A stretch of DNA of 64,000 nucleotides from CADEED01 sp035701825 (GTDB lineage Bacteria > Pseudomonadota > Gammaproteobacteria > Steroidobacterales > Steroidobacteraceae): assembly GCA_035701825.1 (NCBI GenBank), contig DASSRK010000034.1:1-64000 (forward strand), given 5' to 3'. The position numbers were made by a program, and so were the translations under genes. The notes beneath the pieces are model-generated. The model was not told where the DNA came from and searched no databases. It saw nothing but the letters and a program-made list of their open reading frames with translations. Positions 44,214 to 54,023 of the stretch are shown here, one piece after another. How positions within the stretch are numbered: position 1 is the stretch's first letter; each line of letters opens with the position of its first letter.

Positions 44214-44331
44214 ATCGAAACATCCACGATCATTCACGGTCAGCCGTACCCGCGCAAGACTCGAGCCGCTATCCTGCGCGGGCTCGAGACGTCGCAACCG
44301 TTCAGCGGATGACCCAGGAGGAATTGTCTAC

Positions 44332-45318
44332 ATGCGCCGATCCTGTCTTGCGGGTATTGCCCTTGCCTTCAGTTGGACACTCGCAGCGGCAGAAGAACCG
44401 GGAAGCACCGCGCCTCCCCCGCCGGCAGATGATCCCGCCGACATGCAAGTCATCGTGGTCACGGGCGTGCAGCCGGGCCCCGGGCTGTGGAAGGTGTCCA
44501 AGGGCAACCACGTCATGTGGATCCTCGGCGAAGTGTCGCCCTACCCGCGCCAGACCCAGTGGAACTCGAAGGTCTTCGATCGCCTGCTGCAGGGTTCGCA
44601 GGAACTCATCATCGACTTTTCCGGCTACTGGACGATGGACCCGAGTGACAGCGCAGCCTACGCGCGCGCGGAGAAGCTCCCGGAGGGGACGACGCTCAAG
44701 GACACGATTCCACCGCAATTGCACGAGCGCGTGGAGACGCTCGCGAATCTCTTCGGCGCCACCGACCTCGAGGAGCTTTATCCCTTCGCCGCCACCAACC
44801 GACTGGTGTCCAGCGCCATGAGGAAGCTGGACCTGACCGGGTTCAGCGCCCGGTTCGCGGCCGACGCGCTGGGAAAGAAGCGCCGCGTGAAGACCACGTA
44901 TTTCTCGGCGCCGGAACCGCCGTTCAAGGTCCGCCTGCAGAGCTGGCAGGATGCCTCCAACGTGGTGTGCCTCGAGAGACTCGCCAACGCGATCAAGGAC
45001 GGCGGCAATGGTGTCAAGCGCCTGGCCAATGCCTGGTCCATCGGCGACATCGATGCCCTGCGTCGCCTCGTGCCGCCCTACTCGTTCTCGCGGGATGGCT
45101 TTCGCGCCGATGAATGCGCCGCGGCGATGCGCGGCGGTGAGCAGCCGGCGCGCGAGTACAACGCGAAACGCCAGGAAGCCTGGCTGGCCGCGGCGGAGCG
45201 GGCCCTCTGGTACAACAAGCGCACCATGGCCGTGGTGCTCATGTCCGAGATCTTCGCGCCGGACGGCTACCTGGCGGGCTTGCGCGCCAAGGGATACGAG
45301 ATCGAAGAGCCGAAGTGA
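44332..45318 (+). CDS. TraB/GumN-family protein, exported
   Basis: A 328-residue periplasmic protein of the TraB/GumN (TIKI-like) family. A signal peptide covers about residues 1-21 (TLAAAEEP). The family's opening strand is seen in GLWKVSKGNHVMWILGEVSP, but the usual catalytic GxxH is replaced by GEVS, and the later segments (KLDLTGFSARFA; NKRTMAVVLMSEIFAPDGYL) fit the family only loosely. It may be an inactive or functionally shifted member. A strong RBS (GAGGAA) precedes ATG 44332. Confidence 0.75.
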   Translation: MRRSCLAGIALAFSWTLAAAEEPGSTAPPPPADDPADMQVIVVTGVQPGPGLWKVSKGNHVMWILGEVSPYPRQTQWNSKVFDRLLQGSQELIIDFSGYWTMDPSDSAAYARAEKLPEGTTLKDTIPPQLHERVETLANLFGATDLEELYPFAATNRLVSSAMRKLDLTGFSARFAADALGKKRRVKTTYFSAPEPPFKVRLQSWQDASNVVCLERLANAIKDGGNGVKRLANAWSIGDIDALRRLVPPYSFSRDGFRADECAAAMRGGEQPAREYNAKRQEAWLAAAERALWYNKRTMAVVLMSEIFAPDGYLAGLRAKGYEIEEPK

Positions 45319-45343
45319 CGCGCGCCGCGATCGCGCTGGCCGT

Positions 45344-47053
45344 TCAGGGCGCCCACTCGACGCCGTGATCCTCGAGATAGGCGTCGACGGCGGCGCCAAT
45401 GGTCGGATAGAAGCTGCCTTCGCCGAAACGCTCGAACAGCTCGAAGCGCTTCAGCTTGTCCTTGACCGGATCCTTCATTTCCGCGAATCGCAGTTCGATT
45501 CCCGACTGGCGCAATTCGCGCTCGAGCAGGTCGAGCATGTCGGCCGAAGTCACGTCGATGCTGGTCACCGGTTCAGCGGTCACGACGATGCGCCGCACCG
45601 CGGTGGGCGATCCCGCGATGGCCTCCATCAACCTCTCGCGGAAGAGCTCCGCGTTGGCGAAGAACAGCGGCGCATCCCAGCGAAACAACACCAGGCCCGG
45701 CACGAGGCGCGCGTGCGGATAGCGCGCGGTGTCGTGGTAGCCGCGGATTCCCTCGACGCGGCCCAGGATCGCGTGGTGCGGGCGCCAGCCGTCCCACAGG
45801 AACTCGATCACCGCGAGCAGCACCGCCACGCCGATGCCGGGCACCACGCCGAACAGGGCGACCCCCGCGAAGCAGGCCATCGAGAGCCAGAACTCCCAGG
45901 CCTGGATGCGCAGGATGCGGCGCAGGTCGGCGAACTCGAACAGGCCGAGCGCGGCGGCGATCACCACGGCAGCAAGCGCGCTGTCCGGCAGGTTCCTCAA
46001 CAGGTTCGGACCCAGCACCAGCAGCAATGCCACGGCGACCGCGCCGACCACGCCGGTGAGCTGAGTTTGCGCACCGGCACTTTCGGCCACGGGTGTGCGC
46101 GAGGAACTGCTGCTGATCGGGAATCCCTGGAAGAATCCCGCCGCGAAGTTGGCGGCGCCCAGCCCGAGCATCTCCTGGTTGGGATCGACGGCGCTGTGCC
46201 GCCTGGCCGCGTAGGTTCGCGACAGCACGCTGGTGTCCGCGAACGACACCAGCGCGGCGGCGCAGCCGCCGATGACCACCTGCCCCAGGTCGGCAAGGCT
46301 GACCAGGGGGAATGAGAATGCCGGCAGTCCCTGCGGCAGCGTGCCCAGGACCTTCACGCCCGCGGTGCCGTCGAGATTCCAGGCGCCGACGACGACGGTC
46401 GCTGCCAGCACGGACAGCAGCAGGCCGGGGATCCGGGCGAAGCGCTTCAGCAGCAGGATCGCGACGAGCGTCCCGGCGCCGATCGCGAAGGCCGCCCAGT
46501 TGATCTTGCCGGCCGCGATCGCCCTGAAGATGAGCGCGAGGTCGCCGAGGAATCCGGCGTCCTCGATCGAGAATCCGAGTAGTTTGGGCAGCTGGCTGAT
46601 GAGCACGGTCAGCGCGATGCCGTTCATGTAGCCGTAGCGGATGGGCTTGGACAGCAACTCGGTGATGAACCCCAGGCGCAGCGCGCCGATCAGGATGCAC
46701 ACCAGGCCGGACACCACCGCCATCGCGCTCGCGATCGTGACGGCGCGCGCGGGATCGCCGCCGGACAGCGCCAGCACCACCGACAGGATGATGGCCGCGA
46801 GCGCCGAGTCGGGGCCCAGCACCAGGATCCGGCTCGGGCCGAACACCGCGTACGCCAGCAGCGGTACGATGGTGGCGTACAGCCCGTGGATTCCCGGCAG
46901 CCCCGAGGCCTGCGCATAGGCGATGCCGACGGGCACGAGCATGGCGGTGAGTACCAGCCCGGCCGACACGTCACGGTGGAACCAGTTGGCCTGGTACTGC
47001 CTGAAGAATTTCAGGCCCGGCAGGAAGCGGCCCGCTACCGTGAAGAACCTCAT
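45344..47053 (-). CDS. SulP-family anion transporter with STAS domain
   Basis: A 569-residue inner-membrane transporter for sulfate, bicarbonate or a related anion. About 12-14 membrane helices (GIAYAQASGLPGIHGLYATI signature near residue 40; GAANFAAGFFQGFPISSSSS) precede a cytoplasmic STAS domain (about residues 430-560, LVLFRWDAPLFFANAELFRE; VTSIDVTSADMLDLLERELR). Start chosen at 47053 with GAGG about 8 bases upstream; the upstream in-frame ATG at 47086 lacks one. Substrate cannot be fixed from sequence; neighbours give no help. Confidence 0.92.
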   Translation of the reverse strand: MRFFTVAGRFLPGLKFFRQYQANWFHRDVSAGLVLTAMLVPVGIAYAQASGLPGIHGLYATIVPLLAYAVFGPSRILVLGPDSALAAIILSVVLALSGGDPARAVTIASAMAVVSGLVCILIGALRLGFITELLSKPIRYGYMNGIALTVLISQLPKLLGFSIEDAGFLGDLALIFRAIAAGKINWAAFAIGAGTLVAILLLKRFARIPGLLLSVLAATVVVGAWNLDGTAGVKVLGTLPQGLPAFSFPLVSLADLGQVVIGGCAAALVSFADTSVLSRTYAARRHSAVDPNQEMLGLGAANFAAGFFQGFPISSSSSRTPVAESAGAQTQLTGVVGAVAVALLLVLGPNLLRNLPDSALAAVVIAAALGLFEFADLRRILRIQAWEFWLSMACFAGVALFGVVPGIGVAVLLAVIEFLWDGWRPHHAILGRVEGIRGYHDTARYPHARLVPGLVLFRWDAPLFFANAELFRERLMEAIAGSPTAVRRIVVTAEPVTSIDVTSADMLDLLERELRQSGIELRFAEMKDPVKDKLKRFELFERFGEGSFYPTIGAAVDAYLEDHGVEWAP

Positions 47054-47096
47054 GCAGACCTCGCTTGCCGACCGCGGCGAGATCATTGCACGAAGC

Positions 47097-47462
47097 TCAC
47101 ATCGTGTGCGTGGCCTTGTCGCCGGCGAGCGCGCCGGCTAGATAGGTCTCGATCTTCTTCTGCGTCTGGCCGCGATCCTGGTCCGAGAACTGCACGCCGA
47201 TGCCGGCGGTGCGCTTGCCCTGTGCGCCCTTGGGCGTCAGCCAGATCACGCGGCCGGCGACCGGCAGTTTCTCGTCCTCGCCCATGAGGTTCAGCAGCAT
47301 GAACACCTCGTCACCGAGGCGGTAGTTGCTGTTGGTCGGGATGAACAGGCCGCCGTTCTTCACGTACGGCATGTAGGCGAGGTACAGCGCGCTCTTGTCC
47401 TTGATGGTGAGCGTCAGCAGGCCCGGCTTGTTGGCACCCGTGCGCCCCGTCCGTTCGTTCAT
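47097..47462 (-). CDS. pilZ: PilZ-domain protein, type IV pilus type
   Basis: A 121-residue protein needed for type IV pilus assembly in relatives. It has the atypical PilZ form (GGLFIPTNSNYRLGDEVFML; VAGRVIWLTPKGAQGKRTAG; IGVQF) without the RxxxR motif, so it probably does not bind c-di-GMP. ATGA overlaps the holB stop; the fabD-to-pilZ order is the usual gammaproteobacterial one. Confidence 0.93.
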   Translation of the reverse strand: MNERTGRTGANKPGLLTLTIKDKSALYLAYMPYVKNGGLFIPTNSNYRLGDEVFMLLNLMGEDEKLPVAGRVIWLTPKGAQGKRTAGIGVQFSDQDRGQTQKKIETYLAGALAGDKATHTM

Positions 47463-48403
47463 CGCGCCGCCCAGCGCCACAGCAGTGACTCGACGGCCAT
47501 GGTCTTGTTGATCGGGGTGAAGGAAAGCTTGCGCATGTCGCGAATCGCGTCCGAGAGCTCAAACAGGCGACATATATTCGGTGGCCGGCCCGGGGCTGAC
47601 AAGTGAGTTGCGTCGCGGATTGATGCGGATTCGAGGATGCGTTCTGTGACCCAGCTCTCAAGGCAGGCCAGGCGCGTGGCGAGGTCGCCTTTTGCCCAGC
47701 GTTCTGCCACCGCGGGCGGCTGCAAATTGCCGCTGCCGATCTCCTTCAGGGTCGACAAGGTGTCATTGCGCAGCTGCGCCAGGGCCGCCGGATCCGCATC
47801 GAGCAGGCCCAATGGACCGACTCCGGTCGCGGCCAGGGCCTCGGCCCAGGGCCCGGCCCCGCGCACCGCTTCGAGATAGGCGGCGGCATCGGCGCGCGTC
47901 GGGCCCGCAAGCCGCAGGCGCGTGCAGCGGCTGCGCACAGTGGCCGGCAGGCGCCGCGGTTCGCTCGAGACCAGCAGCAAAAGGGTGCGTCCGGGAGGCT
48001 CTTCCAGTGTCTTGAGCAAGGCGTTCGCGGCGGCGTCGGTCATCGCATGCGCGGGCGTGAGGATCGCGACCTTGTAGCCGCGCCCGTGCGCGGTGAGCCC
48101 GAGCTCGGCGATCAGGGCACGAACCGCCTCGATCTTGATCTGGATGGAGTCTTCCTCGGGAGACAGCCGCAGCACGTCCGGGTGCTGGTCGGCGGCGATC
48201 CACTTGCAGTCCTGGCATTCGCCACACGGCGCGCGTGTGGTGTCGCGGCAATTGACGAGTTGCGCGATCCAGCGCGCCAGCAGCAGGCCGCCCGCGCCCG
48301 GGTCTTCATGGATCAGCACGCCATGCATGAGCCGGCCGGACGAGAATGCCGCGCGCATGGCGGCCTGGGGCTTCGCGAACCAGGCCGGGGTGACTTCGCT
48401 CAT
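47459..48403 (-). CDS. holB: DNA polymerase III subunit delta'
   Basis: Clamp-loader subunit of the replicative polymerase. The 314-residue product has the zinc-binding CRDTTRAPCGECQDCKW, the sensor-like ATVRSRCTRLRL, and NALLKTLEEPPGRTLLLLVS, but no functional Walker A, as expected for delta'. ATG 48403 overlaps the tmk stop by 4 bases. Confidence 0.95.
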   Translation of the reverse strand: MSEVTPAWFAKPQAAMRAAFSSGRLMHGVLIHEDPGAGGLLLARWIAQLVNCRDTTRAPCGECQDCKWIAADQHPDVLRLSPEEDSIQIKIEAVRALIAELGLTAHGRGYKVAILTPAHAMTDAAANALLKTLEEPPGRTLLLLVSSEPRRLPATVRSRCTRLRLAGPTRADAAAYLEAVRGAGPWAEALAATGVGPLGLLDADPAALAQLRNDTLSTLKEIGSGNLQPPAVAERWAKGDLATRLACLESWVTERILESASIRDATHLSAPGRPPNICRLFELSDAIRDMRKLSFTPINKTMAVESLLWRWAAR

Positions 48404-49047
48404 TTCGCCGCCGGCGGAGCCAGGCCGACGGCCTCCTCGAGCGCGCGGAGAGCGGAATGGCACACCCGCTCGAGATCCTGGGATGCATCGATGATGCGGA
48501 ATCTCTTCGGCGCTTCGCGCGCCAGCTCGAGGTAGCGATTGCGGACGCGGTCGAAGAACTGCGCCGATTCCACTTCGAACCGATCGACGGCGCCGCGACG
48601 CGCCTGCATGCGTTCCAGTCCGACGCGCACCGGCACGTCGAGCAGCAACGTGCAGTCGGGCGACAGGTCACCGTGCACCGCCTGCGCCAGCCGTTCGATC
48701 AGCGCGCGGTCGACACCGCGACCTCCGCCCTGGTAGGCATGGGTGGCGTCGGTGAAGCGATCGCAGAGCACCCACTCGCCGCGCGCCAGCGAGGGCCGGA
48801 TCAGGTTGTCGACGTGTACCTGGCGGGCGCCGAACATCAGCAGCGTCTCGGCCGTCGCGCTGATGTGCTCCTCTCCCCGGTCGAGCACCAGCGCACGGAT
48901 GCGCTCGGCCACCTTGGTGCCGCCCGGTTCGCGCGTGGCGTGGACGGTGATGCCGCGCTGACGCAGCGCCTGCGTGATGCGATCGGCGACCGTGGTCTTG
49001 CCGGCGCCCTCAATGCCTTCGAGCGTGATGAAACGCGCTGCCTTCAT
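48400..49047 (-). CDS. tmk: Thymidylate kinase
   Basis: Phosphorylates dTMP to dTDP. The 215-residue enzyme has the P-loop FITLEGIEGAGKTTVADRI, the DRx motif in WVLCDRFTDATHAYQGGGRG and the LID-region arginines (GLERMQARRGAVDR). Overlaps mltG and holB by 4 bases each. Confidence 0.96.
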   Translation of the reverse strand: MKAARFITLEGIEGAGKTTVADRITQALRQRGITVHATREPGGTKVAERIRALVLDRGEEHISATAETLLMFGARQVHVDNLIRPSLARGEWVLCDRFTDATHAYQGGGRGVDRALIERLAQAVHGDLSPDCTLLLDVPVRVGLERMQARRGAVDRFEVESAQFFDRVRNRYLELAREAPKRFRIIDASQDLERVCHSALRALEEAVGLAPPAAK

Positions 49048-50063
49048 CGTGTCTTGTTGCCTCTGAGTCGCGCCAGATAGCGCGCGACCGCCGCATTGTG
49101 CGCTTCGAGCGTCGCGGAAAAAACATGCGAGCCGTCGCCATTGCCGGTGGCCACGAAAAATATGTCGCCGGTCTCGAGCGGATGCGTCACCGCCTCGATG
49201 GCTTCGCGCGAAGGGAGCGCTATCGGCGTCGGCGGCAGCCCGCTGCGCGTGTACGTGTTGTAGGGAGTATCGGTGCGCAGGTCGCGCTCGCGGATGTTGC
49301 CGTCGAAGGACGGGATGCCGTAGATCACCGTGGGATCCGTCTGCAGGCGCATGTTGCGTCGAAGGCGCGTCACGAACACGCCCGCGATGCGCGGACGCTC
49401 ACTGGCGAGGCTGGTTTCCTTCTCCACGATGGATGCCAGCGTGAGCGCCTCGTAGGCATTGGCCAGCGGCAATCCCGGCGCGCGCGCAGCCCACGCGGCA
49501 TCGAGCGCCTCCGACATCTTCCGATAGGCGAGCATCAGCAGGTCGCGATCGGTGGTGCCGGCCGCGAAGCGATACGTGTCGGGAAAGAAGCGGCCCTCGG
49601 GATGCTCGCCCGGATGGCCAATCGCGGCCATGAGTTCCGCGGTGTCCTTGCCGCGCAGCGTGATCTTCAGCTGCGGATGCGCTTCGACGACCTTGCGCAT
49701 GTCGGCGAAGGTCCAGCCCTCCACGATCGTCAGCGACTCGAGGATCACGCGCCCTTCCTCGAGCTGGCGCAGGATCTCGGCCGGGCTTGCGCCCGCGGGA
49801 ATGTCATAGCGACCCGACTTCACCTGCGGCCAGCCGCGCACGCGCAATTGCAGTTCCACGGCGCGGCGATCAGCCAGCGCGCCGCGCGCATCCAGCTCGG
49901 CCAGCACCGTGCGTACCGAGGCGCCGGGCCTGACCTGCAACTCCAGCGGCTCGCGCAATGGGCCCGCCGCCTGCATGACGGCGGCCGCGTGCTTCCAGTA
50001 GATAGCCGCACCGGCGCCGGCGACCACCAGCAACGCGAGGAACGCGGGCAGCAGCTTACGCAT
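49044..50063 (-). CDS. mltG: Endolytic murein transglycosylase MltG
   Basis: Inner-membrane lytic transglycosylase that ends nascent glycan strands. The 339-residue product has one N-terminal helix (LLPAFLALLVVAGAGAAIYW), a LysM-like subdomain and the YceG catalytic region with the Glu in TLASIVEKETSLASERPRIA, followed by VFVTRLRRNMRLQTDPTVIY. The start codon lies within the end of pabC (8-base overlap). Confidence 0.95.
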   Translation of the reverse strand: MRKLLPAFLALLVVAGAGAAIYWKHAAAVMQAAGPLREPLELQVRPGASVRTVLAELDARGALADRRAVELQLRVRGWPQVKSGRYDIPAGASPAEILRQLEEGRVILESLTIVEGWTFADMRKVVEAHPQLKITLRGKDTAELMAAIGHPGEHPEGRFFPDTYRFAAGTTDRDLLMLAYRKMSEALDAAWAARAPGLPLANAYEALTLASIVEKETSLASERPRIAGVFVTRLRRNMRLQTDPTVIYGIPSFDGNIRERDLRTDTPYNTYTRSGLPPTPIALPSREAIEAVTHPLETGDIFFVATGNGDGSHVFSATLEAHNAAVARYLARLRGNKTR

Positions 50064-50886
50064 CGAGCGCCTCGACGTGGGCGGCGAGCCTTTGCGCGAC
50101 GGTGGTCATGCCGAATCGATGCTCTCCCACGCGCCGCACCGGCACAACCCCAATGCGCGCATTGGTGATGAACGCCTCATCGGCGGCCAGCAGGTCGTCC
50201 AGCGACAGCCGCGCCGGTTCGGCATCGAGTCCCAGCCCCGCCGCTTCGCGCAGCACCACGGCACGCATCACGCCGGCCACGCCGCAGCGGTCCACGTGCG
50301 GCGTCAGCAGGCGCGTTCCGCGCACCGCGAACACGTTCGTCATCGTGCCGCCCGCGAGATGGCCTGCGCCGTCGAGCAACAGCGAGTCGAAGCATCCGGC
50401 GTGCCCGGGCTCGCTAGCGGCCAGCACGTTCTCCAGGCGATTGAGATGCTTGATTCCCGCGAGCGCCGGCTGCGTGGCCAGGCGCAGCGATGCCACGCGC
50501 AGCCCGACGCCGGCGCGCACGTCCTCGGCCAGCGGCGTCGACGTGAACAGGGAGACGACGCGACGCGGCTGGTTTGCCCCGGCCAGTGGATAGCCGCGCC
50601 GCGGCGCGCCGCCGCGCGTGACGATGACCTTGAGCACGGCGAGCGCCGGAGCCCGGGAGGCGGCGCGCGTGATGTCCGCGCGCAAGGCATCCATCGAGGC
50701 GAACGGAATGGCGAGGCGCGCGCAATCGCGTGCCAGCCGCGCGAGGTGCAGTTCGAGGAACCGCGGCCGGCCGTCACGTACCAGCAGGGTTTCGAACAGG
50801 CCGTCGCCGTATTGCAGCCCGCGATCGTCCGCCGGCAGCGTCGCGCCGGCCGAGCCGTCTACCCAGCAACCGATGGGTTCACTCAT
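50056..50886 (-). CDS. pabC: Aminodeoxychorismate lyase
   Basis: PLP enzyme that converts aminodeoxychorismate to p-aminobenzoate for folate synthesis. The 276-residue, fold-type IV protein has LQYGDGLFETLLVRDGRPRF near the N-terminus, the PLP lysine in LAGIKHLNRLENVLA, and the phosphate-binding GVAGVMRAVV. It lies between pabB and mltG, overlapping each by 8 bases. Confidence 0.94.
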   Translation of the reverse strand: MSEPIGCWVDGSAGATLPADDRGLQYGDGLFETLLVRDGRPRFLELHLARLARDCARLAIPFASMDALRADITRAASRAPALAVLKVIVTRGGAPRRGYPLAGANQPRRVVSLFTSTPLAEDVRAGVGLRVASLRLATQPALAGIKHLNRLENVLAASEPGHAGCFDSLLLDGAGHLAGGTMTNVFAVRGTRLLTPHVDRCGVAGVMRAVVLREAAGLGLDAEPARLSLDDLLAADEAFITNARIGVVPVRRVGEHRFGMTTVAQRLAAHVEALDA

Positions 50887-52258
50887 GCGGCGCCTCGAAG
50901 GCGCGCAGCATGCCGCGCGCCTTGGCGCGCGTCTCCTCGAGCTCGCGCTCGGGGATGGAATCCGCGACGATGCCGCCGCCCGCGCGCAGCGTGATGTCCG
51001 GGCCGATCATGGTCAGCGTGCGGATCAGGATGTTGAAATCGGCGTCGCCGTCGACACCCAGCCAGCCGAGCGAGCCGGTGTATGCGCCCCGCCCCTCCGC
51101 TTCCAGCTCCGCGATGATCTGCATGCAGCGCACCTTGGGCACGCCCGTGATGGTGCCACCCGGGAACAGCGCGCGCAGCGCATCGATGGGCGAACGATCG
51201 GCGCGCAGCGTGCCGCGCACGTTGGACACGATGTGGTGCACGTGCGCGTACGACTCCGTCACCATGTACTCGTTGACCTTGACGCTGCCGGCCTCGCAGA
51301 CGCGGCCGAGATCGTTGCGTTCGAGGTCTATCAACATGATGTGCTCGGCGCGTTCCTTCGGGTGTCCCACGAGCTCGGCGCGATCGCGCTGCTGCTGCCG
51401 GTCGTCCCCGAGCCGCGCGCGGGTGCCGGCAATGGGCCGCGTGGACACCTCGCGGCCCTCGATGCGCAGCAGTCGCTCCGGCGAGGACGACAGGATGGTC
51501 ATGCCGCCGAAGTGCACGCTGGCGGCGAACGGTGCGGGATTCGCGGCGCGCAACGCCGTGTAGACGCGCGGCGCGTCCGCCACGTCGCGCAGCTTCAGGC
51601 GCCAGGGCCGCGACAGGTTCGCCTGGTAGATGTCCCCCGCGGCGATGTGCTCCTTGGCGGCGCGCACCCGCGCCAGGTGCTGGTCCGCGGGTTCCTCGGC
51701 GAGCTCCGCCAGCGGCAGCGGCGGCTGGGGCTCCTCGATGGGCTGCGTCGCGGCGTCGCGCAGCGCCGCGATCAAGCGCTCGTGCCGGGCGCGATCGCGC
51801 GCCGCCGAGACCGCGAACACCTGGTCGCTCGCCAGGTCGTGCACGGCGAGGTGTTCGACGCGCAACGCGAACGCGGTGAAACCCGCCGGCGGCGCGGGCA
51901 ATCGCAGCGTGGGCTCGATCTCGGCGGCGATCTCGTAACCCAGGTAGACGATCCAGCCCGAAGTGAACGGCAGGCCCTGGCCACCTCCGCGCGGCACCGC
52001 CTCGCGCGTGAACCAGGCCTGCAGGTTGTCGAGGAAGCCACCGGGGACGACCACCGTGCCCTCGGCGCGCAGCGCGCCGCGCGTGTCGCGCACCAGGCTG
52101 GCGCTCGGCTCGAAGGCCAGCAGGCTGTAGCGCGCCAGGGGTCCCTGCGCCGCGCTCTCGAGCAGCACGGGACATTGGCCGGGTTTGCGCGTGGACAATG
52201 TCCGCAGCGCGGAGCCTGGAACGGCAACCGCGGTGATCAGGGGCGCGCGGTCGTCCAC
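50879..52258 (-). CDS. pabB: Aminodeoxychorismate synthase component I
   Basis: Aminates chorismate with glutamine-derived ammonia, feeding PabC. The 459-residue chorismate-binding enzyme has LLESAAQGPLARYSLLAFEP, HFGGMTILSSSPERLLRIEG, VMLIDLERNDLGRVC-like core and FPGGTITGVPKVRCMQIIAE. The active-site motif reads PIAGT, as in anthranilate synthase TrpE, rather than the PIKGT of many PabB proteins; the adjacent pabC and the absence of trp genes favour PabB. GTG start at 52258. Confidence 0.87.
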   Translation of the reverse strand: MDDRAPLITAVAVPGSALRTLSTRKPGQCPVLLESAAQGPLARYSLLAFEPSASLVRDTRGALRAEGTVVVPGGFLDNLQAWFTREAVPRGGGQGLPFTSGWIVYLGYEIAAEIEPTLRLPAPPAGFTAFALRVEHLAVHDLASDQVFAVSAARDRARHERLIAALRDAATQPIEEPQPPLPLAELAEEPADQHLARVRAAKEHIAAGDIYQANLSRPWRLKLRDVADAPRVYTALRAANPAPFAASVHFGGMTILSSSPERLLRIEGREVSTRPIAGTRARLGDDRQQQRDRAELVGHPKERAEHIMLIDLERNDLGRVCEAGSVKVNEYMVTESYAHVHHIVSNVRGTLRADRSPIDALRALFPGGTITGVPKVRCMQIIAELEAEGRGAYTGSLGWLGVDGDADFNILIRTLTMIGPDITLRAGGGIVADSIPERELEETRAKARGMLRAFEAPHE

Positions 52259-52271
52259 GCTGCTGGCCGCG

Positions 52272-53519
<1,248 letters not shown>

Positions 53520-53557
53520 ACTATCCTCGTGGTGCTTGGGAGAAATGGATTGCAGAG

Positions 53558-53584
53558 GATGCGCGGCTCAACCGCACGCGCATC
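53558..53584 (-). promoter_or_regulatory. Stem-loop between acpP and fabF
   Basis: GATGCGCG (53558-53565) and CGCGCATC (53577-53584) form an 8-bp perfect stem with an 11-base loop in the acpP-fabF gap. It could attenuate read-through into fabF or protect the 3' end of a separate, more abundant acpP mRNA, a common arrangement for this gene. Confidence 0.5.
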
Positions 53585-53599
53585 TCCGCGGATCGACCT

Positions 53600-53839
53600 T
53601 CAGGACTTGCGGCGATCAGAGATGTACGTGATCGCCTGGCTCACGGTGGTGATCTTCTCGGCGTCCTCGTCCGGGATCTCGATCTCGAACTCTTCCTCGA
53701 GCGCCATCACCAACTCGACCGTATCGAGCGAATCGGCTCCGAGATCATCGACGAACGAAGCGTCATTCACGACCTGCTCCGCCTTGACGCCCAACTGCTC
53801 GGCGACAATCGCCTTGACCTGCTGTTCAACCGTGCTCAT
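53600..53839 (-). CDS. acpP: Acyl carrier protein
   Basis: A 79-residue acidic helical protein that carries fatty acyl intermediates on a phosphopantetheine at Ser37 (DDLGADSLDTVELVMALEEE). Nearly identical in layout to other AcpP. It has its own leader with a 5' hairpin and a separate -10 box, consistent with higher expression than its neighbours. Confidence 0.98.
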   Translation of the reverse strand: MSTVEQQVKAIVAEQLGVKAEQVVNDASFVDDLGADSLDTVELVMALEEEFEIEIPDEDAEKITTVSQAITYISDRRKS

Positions 53840-53866
53840 TGCTGATTCGCCCTCGTTAAGAAAATG

Positions 53867-53892
53867 ACTGCGAGCCCCGGGGGGACTCGCAG
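53867..53892 (-). promoter_or_regulatory. 5' stem-loop in the acpP leader
   Basis: CTGCGAG/CTCGCAG (7 bp, extended by a C/G run inside) lies just downstream of the -10 box TAGAAT (53902-53907, minus strand), so it would be the very first structure of the acpP mRNA. It is followed by TCATTTTCTT, so it could act as an attenuator or, more likely, a 5'-end protecting hairpin. Confidence 0.5.
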
Positions 53893-53901
53893 CGGGCGCG
53901 T

Positions 53902-53907
53902 ATTCTA
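53902..53907 (-). promoter_or_regulatory. -10 element of acpP
   Basis: TAGAAT on the minus strand, about 60 bases before the acpP start; identical to the -10 hexamers of two tRNA promoters here. The expected -35 position is GC-rich, but a TTGACA occurs 26 bases further upstream, too far for a normal promoter. The rest of the 184-base acpP-fabG gap has a T-rich run (53950-53969) and nothing else that I recognise. Confidence 0.45.
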
Positions 53908-54005
53908 GGGCAACACTTGTCAGGCCGCCACGCTGTCAAATTGTGAGTGCTTGTTTTTGTTTGTTTTTCGCAGGTTTGGGTGTTGCAAAGCGCCAACGGA
54001 CGGGT

Positions 54006-54022
54006 GTTTTCGATGCGAAAAC
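54006..54022 (-). terminator. Small hairpin after fabG
   Basis: GTTTTCG (54006-54012) and CGAAAAC (54016-54022) form a 7-bp stem with a 3-base loop immediately after the fabG stop codon. AT-rich and short; weak termination at most. Confidence 0.35.
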
Positions 54023-54023
54023 G

